From contig CAIIXF020000003.1 of NCBI GenBank assembly GCA_903813345.2, positions 11,422,931-11,486,930 on the forward strand: DNA of 64,000 nucleotides, in the 5' to 3' direction. The notes beneath the pieces were generated by a model that was not told where the DNA came from, did no database searches, and saw nothing but the letters and a program-made list of their open reading frames with translations. Of this stretch, positions 56,251 to 64,000 are shown in pieces (position 1 is the stretch's first letter; each line of letters begins with the position of its first letter). The translations under genes were made by a program, and so were the position numbers. Source of the DNA: Owenia fusiformis. Taxonomy: Eukaryota; Annelida; Polychaeta; Sabellida; Oweniidae.

Positions 56251-56378
56251 AATAACATATAAGGGAATGATAAGCCAAACGCTTGGTTGTGCAAATTGTT
56301 GTGTTGTAAGTGTTGTAAGTGTTGAATGGCTGTCAAGGTGACAAAATGATTCAAGATTGCAAAATGTTTCCTTGAATA

Positions 56379-57469
56379 CGAAGGGTGATCAATAAGTAAT
56401 GGACGCTTTTTTACACAGATGCTTTTTCTAGGCCAATCCCTTTGATTTTCTTACCAGTGATACATCATTCAATTATCTATCAACTCTGAAGATTTGAAAA
56501 CAAAACATGTAATATCTTTTGATATATCTTTATTTCTGTGAAGGATGTATGGGTACCCCGGGACCGACATTTACATGAAACATTCTGAAGCTATTTTAGC
56601 TTGTTTAATATGCAATGCAGTTGAATGCAGGCTGAACAAAACAAACCATAGTGGTCATGAATTACCCCATTTTGTTATGCAATAGTTGATTTTGAATATT
56701 TTATCATAACTATGTGGTATTCATGCCAAATTCATTCCACAGAGCCCTCTACATAGGTTCTACCAACCGATACATGTACACAATTCCTCATCCTCTTAAT
56801 TCAAGATTGTGAGGCAAGGCTGCTGAATCCATTCTCTGACATGGTAGCAAGATGCACTTGCACGGGTTGTTTTATTTCATCAATATCAATAAACATGCAT
56901 CCTTTCTCTATAGAAATAAGTAGTAATAGAAATAAATAAGTCACATGTGAGCAGATCTGGACAATATGGTGCATTGGCCAAGGGCTCAATTTTGAGGTCC
57001 ATGGATATTGTTTTCTGAACATTTTGAGATCTGTGGGCAGGTGCAATGTCCATATGGAGTAGGGTGTTCCCTTCTCTCACCACCCCTTTCTTCCACAATG
57101 CTTTCTCAAATTGACCTGCAAACCCCTTCTATACAACACTCGGACATCACAAAATTTTCTGTTTATGTGTTGACCAGTCAGCAAAGTATTTCAAACAACA
57201 AAACACATGTTGCATAGGAAAAGTTTAAATCTAACTGAAATTTGCCAAACTGGCTGAAAACTGAATATGTGACGTAAATGTCGGTCCCGGGGTACCTGTA
57301 CCTCCTTCACGGAAATAAGGATATATCAACATGTATTATATATTTTGTCTTCAAATCCTCAGAAATGATAGATAATTGAATGATGTATCACTGGTAGGAA
57401 AATCAAAGGGATTGGTCTATAAAAAGTATCTGTGTAAAAAAGCGTCCATTACTTATTGATCACCCCTCG
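56379..57469. mobile_element. mariner transposon, 1091 bp, about 190-bp TIRs
   Basis: The ends CGAAGGGTGATCAATAAGTA and, inversely, CGAGGGGTGATCAATAAGTA are flanked by TA (56377-56378, 57470-57471). TIRs remain similar through ATCCCTTTGATTTTC, ATCATTCAATTATCTATCA, AAGGAGGTA-type and CCGGGACCGACATTTAC blocks. A remnant of the transposase is in the middle on the minus strand. Confidence 0.9.
56801..57098 (-). pseudogene. mariner transposase C-terminal remnant
   Basis: Two overlapping frames read, in order, LLHMDIAPAHRSQNVQKTI, then IEPLANAPYCPDLLTCDLF, then EIKQPVQVHLATMSENGF. This is the mariner end with the second catalytic Asp (HxDNAPAH box; here HMDIAPAH) and the SPDLAPCD box (here CPDLLTCD). 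A frameshift near 56950 and loss of everything upstream make it non-functional. Confidence 0.85.
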
Positions 57470-57471
57470 TA

Positions 57472-59387
57472 TGTATCATTTTACGTAATTTCATAGGTAA
57501 TAATAGATATTTTGCAATGAGTGAAAAGATGCCCAAGATTTCTACCTTTAAATCACTGAATCAATCACTGGGTAATAAATAAATACCTACAATGCCTGGG
57601 TGTGTTATAGAATAAGAATTATAATTACTCTCTAGGTTAGAATACCTGCTTCTTACCTGCCTTAAAAGAAAGAAAATTGGAAATCTCCAATCCTAGTCTT
57701 GCAGCAATGCCTTTGATTTTAATATAGACAACAGATCCTCCCTTTCCAACCCCTGGCTTTGGATGGTAAGGCTAATTAGGCTATATGTCCCGTGATCTTA
57801 AAATATGAATATCAAATTGTCAAAACCAGAAAAGGAACTGAGGGGGAATCCCAACTTGAGAATGACTTCATCAAAAGTTGTGTAGTAGAGAACAAAACAA
57901 AGTGTGAGGTTTCTCATCTCAAATAAAAGAATTATAAGAATTCTCTCTTGGTCACCCGGGTTACGGCACACAGTATACCTTCCTAGATTTGATACCTTCT
58001 CTTTGACTCTTGTTTCAGAATTTGTTTTAAAAATCCATTGAACTCTTGGCAATGAGCTTTGCGTTATTTTGTTTATTAATAAGCTTCACAAAATAGCAAC
58101 AATACATATTTACAGTTAGTACAGTACGAGTCTGCAGTAGGTTCAACTTTCATGGTTTGGCAAAATGTCTAAACATGAATAACAATAGGTTTATGTAATA
58201 GGTTCACGTATCCCCAAAGAACGCAAAAATATACGTTTTGTAGTAAACAAAGGTAATCTAGGATACATGCAATGGCAATCTAAACTCCAGTCCCTAATAC
58301 CCGTTTTTAGCATGAATATAATATCATTTATATATCAAAGAGCACACGATAATGAATACTGGTGGAGTCTAGAGAAATCAATAGTCTATTGACTGTCCTT
58401 TAATTGTACGTTCGACGTAGACTTCGAAAGTTTATTGCCTCATTTGAAGTCTTTGTTTTGCGATCTATCAAGCTATAGGAAGCATACACGATACATTTAA
58501 ATCGCCAGCCATGACAAAGCAGGGCATTTTGACAAATCAATTCCCTTACAATATTGGTCGATCTTTTAGTTATCTTTTATGGGATAACATATATTTATAT
58601 ATGTTGATTGGAATAATGGCATGAGTTTAAATTTTGAATGTTTCATGATATGTTCCCAAGTGAGTGTCGCAGTGAACCAGTGTACGATGATGATATTCAA
58701 ACACAACTTGGTTCTGAGTTCTGACGAACTTTAATTGCTCACCAAATGCAATTACTGCATTATCTGGACACTCACTGAAATATCGAGAATCTAAACTGTT
58801 TACATTTCTCTCACATGTTATTATAAAAACCTAGAAATTCAATTTACCATCCTCCCCAAATTCATGAAATTGTACTGATTTTAGAGGTCGTTTCCCTTTT
58901 AATAGCAGCATCTTTATATGCAGTTGTGTTCTTCTTCAGGTTTAAGTGCATTATAATTACTATTCCGATGAACACCCAACCTTTTGAACAGACATGCAAA
59001 AAAGCAGCGATTGCTCTGTATTGGAGAATAACGGTCATCTTTATTAGGAGCATGAACCGACATGGTTACCGTCTCTATGTGTTTACTGTGTACAAATACC
59101 AACCTTATTTAGTTTATTTGATATAAAGAATCGGGGCCAGAAACGTTCAGATAAGGAGGACCATCATTTATTTTACACAGGTGTAAAAGGGTAGGTAGTG
59201 CTATCAAATTTTGGTATACTCTCTATTGATTTATATGGTGACCTAATTACAATTATCTTCCTTATCATTCATACACAGTCAGGGCCAGTAAGGGCCGTAA
59301 GGAAAGGGGACCATAATCCCCAAGGGACCATAATTTCTTTCACACCGGTATCACAGAATTAATATGTTTTACGTGTCTTTATGAAAA
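57472..59387. other. intergenic between the mariner and the minus-strand membrane-protein gene
   Basis: No supported gene. The 3' untranslated region and polyA signal of the minus-strand gene should lie in the upper part of this stretch, but I cannot fix their end. Confidence 0.4.
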
Positions 59388-62300
59388 CTATGTGTAGGGA
59401 ACTGGAGTCTTTTGTTGTACGTTCTTATCAATTTCACTGTCCTCTTGGATAGCCCCAAATGCGCTGTCATCTGTAAATGCGAGTCCGTTCACACGAGCAG
59501 CATTCGAAAGCCGTTTCGGAGGGAAATAAAGTTCTTGTCTTGCGATAATCAAACTATTTCGGTGGGAAAGTGGAGGAAGGCTAACGGGGTGAATTTGATC
59601 ATAGTCGGTATTTGGGGCCTCGAAAATTTCTGGAGTGGTTATTGTCGAGCTTCCAGGTGCCATTGAGTATTTCCGGGCAACTGATACAGGTCGCTGTACT
59701 TCGCGTAATGCGTCATCGTCGTCTGCAACTGCACCACGTGATTTATTTGGACCACATCTGAATATGAAAAGTTGCATCATTAGAATATGGTTAAATCATT
59801 GCGCATGCATCATTTTAAAAGTTTTTCATTAATAACAATCCACAATAACTACAGCAATACAATTTTGTTATCTATCATATTTATGATGATCGATTACTGA
59901 AACATTTCCAGTTCATTAAAACATAATTGTAAATCATTTGTCAGTGGAAAATTACTACTTCTATTAATCTAAATGAGAAAACAATTAATATGAATTTTAT
60001 TTTAATTACTTGTATACAAAATGGTATGTCGTCACATTTTACGCTGTGTGTTAACAATTTTTTCAGGTGTTGATTGAGATTTCCACAAAATTGTATTTCT
60101 TTTCATATGTGTGAATGTGATCTCTCCGATTTGAAGCAATTAAAGAAACAAAATAACTTATTTGCATTTAATATTTTTTACAAACCCAATACCCACTACT
60201 CCATGTAGCTCCTTGTTTTCTTCGATCCAGATCCAGTTTTATGTTATATTCTTAAACAGTTGGATGCAAAGACGCCAGCGGATTCAGGTTTTGAGTTTTG
60301 CAACTTGACAATGAAGTTAAGCACGAATCTTGCCAAAATAGCGACAAAGGCAACATAAGAATTGCACGAAATAAAAAATCACAATTATTCAAATTTCAAT
60401 GAGAATTACGTCTTTTGACCTTCCCCCCAATCCGCAACATCTTGCAGCGCTGTAAACAGTATTGAACAGTGCAGTTCGAGCACTGCACTGTACTTGTACA
60501 GTGCTTTTCTAATATCATCTGTTTTGAACAGCGTAGTACAATACAACAATGTACAGTACTGTTTTTACAGCGCTGTCCAGCACTGTTTCATAAGCAGCAC
60601 TGTTTGGTGTAGTTTGAGATTGGCAACTTGTAAACCTATTCCCATCTATGACGACTACACTTACTTCTTTGATACAATGTTAAGAACGAGAGCAACCAGC
60701 ACAGTCATGACTGCCAACGCTGCAACACCGATGACGTACAGCGACCATTCAGGCAGTGTATTCGATTCCACATAAGTGTTGGTGTCAAGTGGCGATGGTT
60801 TGGAGATGGAGAGGAATTCCACTTCACAGCATTCATCCATTGCAGAGGTGAGGTTGGCCTCTAATCCTTTGAGAGCTTCGTATATAACTTGCTGGGGTAA
60901 TAGTTCCACTGGAATTGTTGGCACAACAATTGTTTTATTTGAACAAAATGTTATTTTAGTAGAAAGAATGGAGGGTGCATGAGAAAATTAATATCGAAAT
61001 AATTACTAAAAAATATTTTAATTAATCTGACAAAATCTGAACAGCAGTCATACACACACAGTTTTCAGACTCTTAGCCGATTATCCTTAGTCTTTGTAGA
61101 TACGAGATTTAAATGTGAAAGAAAGTATGATCCCCTCTTAACCTATGTATTTCTACTTTGTCGCTATAATTATAGGCTATGCCATCATGAGTTGGAATAG
61201 ATCATGTTAATATAGTACGATCCATGATAAAAAGTCTTTATTGTTAATGTTTTTTTGAAAGATGGCACCTCAATGTTGAAGGAACAGGTTTTTCTTAAAA
61301 TAGTTGTCATTTATTTATCTTAGTTGACCTAACTATAATCCAATTGATCGGTTATTAATAATCAAGACCCTTGGAACAAAATTCCCTTCATTCAGATTTT
61401 CCGTATCATGTGCATCGTATGGGATAGGGTGTGTCCATGCTTTATGGGTGACAAAACTTGTTCTCATATCATTATTCGCTCAAAACTTACATGTATCGTC
61501 ATTCCTACGTTGTCTGTTCCTGACTAACTCAGCGTATCGTCTTTTTCTTGCAGAATTCCCAGTGCCAGAAAGGCAAAGGGGTGTATCTATTGGAATGAGA
61601 GAGTATATCAACGCAACTGTGACTGTTTTTGACGTCTCAAGCCTCTCCACAGGAAACCCTTTGCCCATTCGTATGTCAGAATCAGTGGCATAGATGAGGA
61701 TTCCATCACTAATAAGCAAAAATAATCATCGACATTATGGTTAAACTTGACGCACTTGAGAACATTTCTTTGTAACCTTCAGTGAATGCCTTTCAGATAT
61801 AAAATTAATAAACTATGGAACAAATTAATTGAGAAGTTTGTAAGATATTTTGTAAACAATCATGAATTTGAATACTTTCTTTGAAAGGCTCGTTTGTTCA
61901 GCTATTAAATGTTCTTTTAAACTTACGATGATTTTGTGCCCAAGTCTGGACAGCAGGAAGAGAAACGGCTATCGACATTGCAGTAACTATTTAAAAAATT
62001 CGCCACCAACGGACCGACCCTTTCCCACAACTGTGGCCACTAAAATAAAGGGATATAAAGGGTGTTAAAAGTATAAAACAGTATATACCAATATTTCCTA
62101 CTACAGTATTATGGATGCCGATTTCTGATCATTGTTAAAGACCGAACTTTTATATGAAAGCATTCCATCCAATGAACAATGAACTTGGCGAGTTATAATA
62201 GATAGCAGGTCAGGCTTTATATACTCCTTATATCAGATTACAGATATAAATAACATATAACAAGTTCCAACTAATAATGATAATAAGATAATGAAGTATG

Positions 62301-63736
62301 TAGTATATACATTTAAGCCAGTGCGGTATATATTTGACAGTCGCATCACTTGTTTGATTATACCTTTTCTTTTGGTGCAGCAACTTTTACAAAAACTCCG
62401 TAATTTCTTTCTCTCACATTATCTACAAAACATAATGTGATATCGTGCATGCATGTTACTATAGTTTTTATGACACATTGCTTGATCACTTTGAAACTAC
62501 CAAACTATCTGAAACGACCAAAGGAATTTATGGCCATGAAGTCAGCCTGCAGTCAAAAATCTTACAGTCAAAAATCTTACAGTCCAAAATCAATTATGTA
62601 GTCAATAATGATATATTTATGACCTCATTGAATAGTGTTAAAAGCCAATAATATATTTACGAACAGACATAATAGATTCTGCACCATTCGCCATTACAAT
62701 CGATTGAACTTGAAATACTATTTCAGGAATACTATTAACGCATCAACTTACGCTGGCAGGTGTCTCCGTACCATTTGCTAGTGCAAGTACATATGCATTT
62801 TGCGTTGAAAGTTCTTACAGATCCTCCATTCTGACAGACGTGATGTCTGCACGCATTGGTTTCACCACTTTGAGTCGTTGTTGTGGTTGTAACTCCGCTT
62901 TGTGTTGTTGTTGTAGGGGTAACCCCACTTTGTGTTGTTGTAGGTGTAATCTCACTTTGAGTTGTTGTCGTGGGTGTAACTTCACTTCGAGTCGTTGTTG
63001 TAGTTGGAACTCCGCTTTGTGCCGTAGTTGTGGTTGTAACTCCGCTTTGTGTTGTTGTTGTAGGGGTAGCCCCACTTTGTGTTGTTGTTGATGTAATCTC
63101 ACTTTGAGTTGTTGTCGTGGGTGTAACTCCACTCTGTGTTGTTTCTGACGTGGTGGTTGGACACGAACTCGTGTCATCAACGGGGACTTGGGTATATGCG
63201 GAGCATGTTAATGGGTCCGAACCAGCAGGAGCTAAAATATATACAAACGCACCGATAGTGACTTAGATATTTTTTGTACATACCGTGAGTCATGACCAGA
63301 ACATTCGAATACAAAAGAACGATAGGATATGGTTTGAGAGGGGCCATTGGTGGAAGGGTTGAGTTGGGTGTTTTGGTTGGGTGGAGATGCAGGATATAAT
63401 CTTAACTTTAATAATCAGATATTAATTTCGTTTTGAGATTACTGGATGTTTAAAGTAAAGATATGAACGTATTCTAAGTTATGATGAATATAATGAAATT
63501 GAGTCTTTATTAGTTTAGCCTCTACCTGTGATCACCAGACTATACTAAGTCTATCAAATAACAATTCTATGACCATTTTTTTCTCTGAAACGTTAGAGTA
63601 AAAACTGTATCTATCTTACTGCAAAGGGCGCAATCAACCATACAGTTAATACGCATCCAGGCTTGATAGGGGCTTCCATCTTCACAGTAACTATTAGGAT
63701 AAAGGTTGCAGTTCCCCAAAGCGTTTACACACTCGA
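59388..63736 (-). CDS. type I membrane protein: ShK-like, mucin-like stalk, EGF-like, TM, tail (5' end outside)
   Basis: Exons in coding order: 63736-63620, 63231-62752, 62422-62364, 62039-61927, 61708-61491, 60908-60665, 59757-59388; every junction is GT-AG and in frame, about 533 residues. Exon 1 here is an ShK-like module with six Cys (CVNALGNC ... YCEDG ... INCMVDCALC). Exon 2 is a Thr-rich stalk of TTTTQSGVTP repeats ending in an EGF-like module (CRHHVCQNGG ... CICTCTSKWYGDTC). Exons 3-5 give a module I do not recognise (NYGVFVKVAAPKEK, FLNSYCNVDSRFSSCC, GILIYATDSDIRMG) with a furin-type RKRR near its end. Exon 6 has the TM segment WSLYVIGVAALAVMTVLVAL. Exon 7 is a 122-residue polar tail with a DDDD cluster, ending TPVPYT. 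Signal peptide and earlier domains lie beyond 64000. The ShK fold need not be toxic; in such proteins it is a common extracellular module. Exon 3 is the least certain. Confidence 0.8.
60446..60600. repeat. palindromic CAGTGC/CAGCGCTG cluster in the last intron
   Basis: CAGCGCTGTAAACAGTA at the left and TACTGTTTTTACAGCGCTG at the right are inverse. Between and beyond them GAACAGTGCAGTTC, GAGCACTGCACTGTAC and CAGCACTGTTTC repeat a CAGTGC core in both orientations. Confidence 0.7.
62876..63145 (-). repeat. tandem repeat coding for the Thr-rich stalk
   Basis: Units of 30-36 bp with the core ACAACAACACAAAGTGG in the coding sense, about nine copies, coding for TTTTQSGVTP-like repeats. Thr/Ser density suits O-glycosylation. 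Third-position differences among units show they have not been homogenised very recently. The long minus-strand frame RQKQHRVELHPRQQLK is the wrong frame of this repeat. Confidence 0.85.
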
Positions 63737-64000
63737 CTGAAATGAAGACAATTATACATCATGTAACAGTAAATTTCAACTTGAGAATGATCGGAAAGAG
63801 GATCATTGTCAGGTAGGTCGACAAATTCATAAAAATTTGAAAAACAAATAATTTTGTAATCAAAACATTTATCTTCTGAACTGCTAACAGGTGAAGTTCA
63901 ACACATGTGTTTTATCAATAGATTATTATAAGCATGGAGACATCATAAAGATTCTCGTTATTTAGATTATTTTATTATTTAGAAGTATTTTGTTTGTAGT
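63737..64000. other. intron of the minus-strand membrane-protein gene
   Basis: The phase-1 acceptor at 63737 requires an earlier exon, which lies beyond the window edge. Nothing else was recognised here. Confidence 0.5.

Noticed and set aside
62815-63180. 121-codon minus-strand frame rich in Gln, His and Arg, and 83-codon Cys-rich plus frame
   Set aside because: Both are wrong frames of the Thr-rich repeat; the correct frame joins the ShK-like and EGF-like modules with matching intron phases.
1-64000. tRNA, rRNA or other RNA genes
   Set aside because: No cloverleaf or conserved RNA sequence was recognised by eye; a covariance-model scan would be needed to exclude short ones.

Overview
The window is AT-rich eukaryotic DNA from an invertebrate animal. 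Genes are intron-split with GT-AG borders, secreted or membrane proteins use animal-type modules (vWA, ShK, EGF-like, thrombospondin type 1, trypsin-like), and the spaces between genes are full of LINE, Tc1/mariner and hAT-like DNA. A marine deuterostome such as a hemichordate, echinoderm or amphioxus would fit, but this is inference and no marker fixes the species.

Layout. 1-16.4 kb has no cellular gene that I can support. It holds a minisatellite, a TIR element, two minus-strand LINE copies (2.2-5.5 kb and 5.7-7.6 kb, the second split by a hAT-like insertion with an 8-bp target duplication), a palindromic cluster, and a 2.7-kb minisatellite with two higher-order repeat arrays. 16.5-54.0 kb is a tandem array of five plus-strand paralogues. 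Each has a short signal-peptide exon, one exon with a first vWA domain and one exon with a second vWA domain, with both introns in phase 1. Copies 1, 2, 3 and 5 are open over about 450-476 residues; copy 4 has in-frame stops and looks dead. Copies 1-3 and copies 4-5 form two subfamilies, and exon 2 of copies 1 and 2 is far more alike than their exon 3, as gene conversion would leave it. The spacers hold a three-level nest of mobile elements (24-26.8 kb), a fragment of a trypsin-like protease followed by a TSP1 module (30.9-31.3 kb) and many hairpin elements. 54-59.3 kb is repeats, including a 1.1-kb mariner. 59.4-63.7 kb is the 3' part of a minus-strand gene for a type I membrane protein: ShK-like module, Thr-rich mucin-like stalk, EGF-like module, an extracellular module I do not recognise with a furin-type RKRR site, one transmembrane segment and a cytoplasmic tail. 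Its 5' end lies beyond the window.

How they may work together. The five vWA proteins have signal-like N-termini, complete MIDAS motifs in both domains, conserved cysteines around the domains and shared N-glycosylation sites, so they are probably secreted, metal-dependent adhesion or binding proteins expanded by local duplication. Their partner is unknown. The minus-strand receptor-like gene is also extracellular, but nothing in the sequence links it to them.
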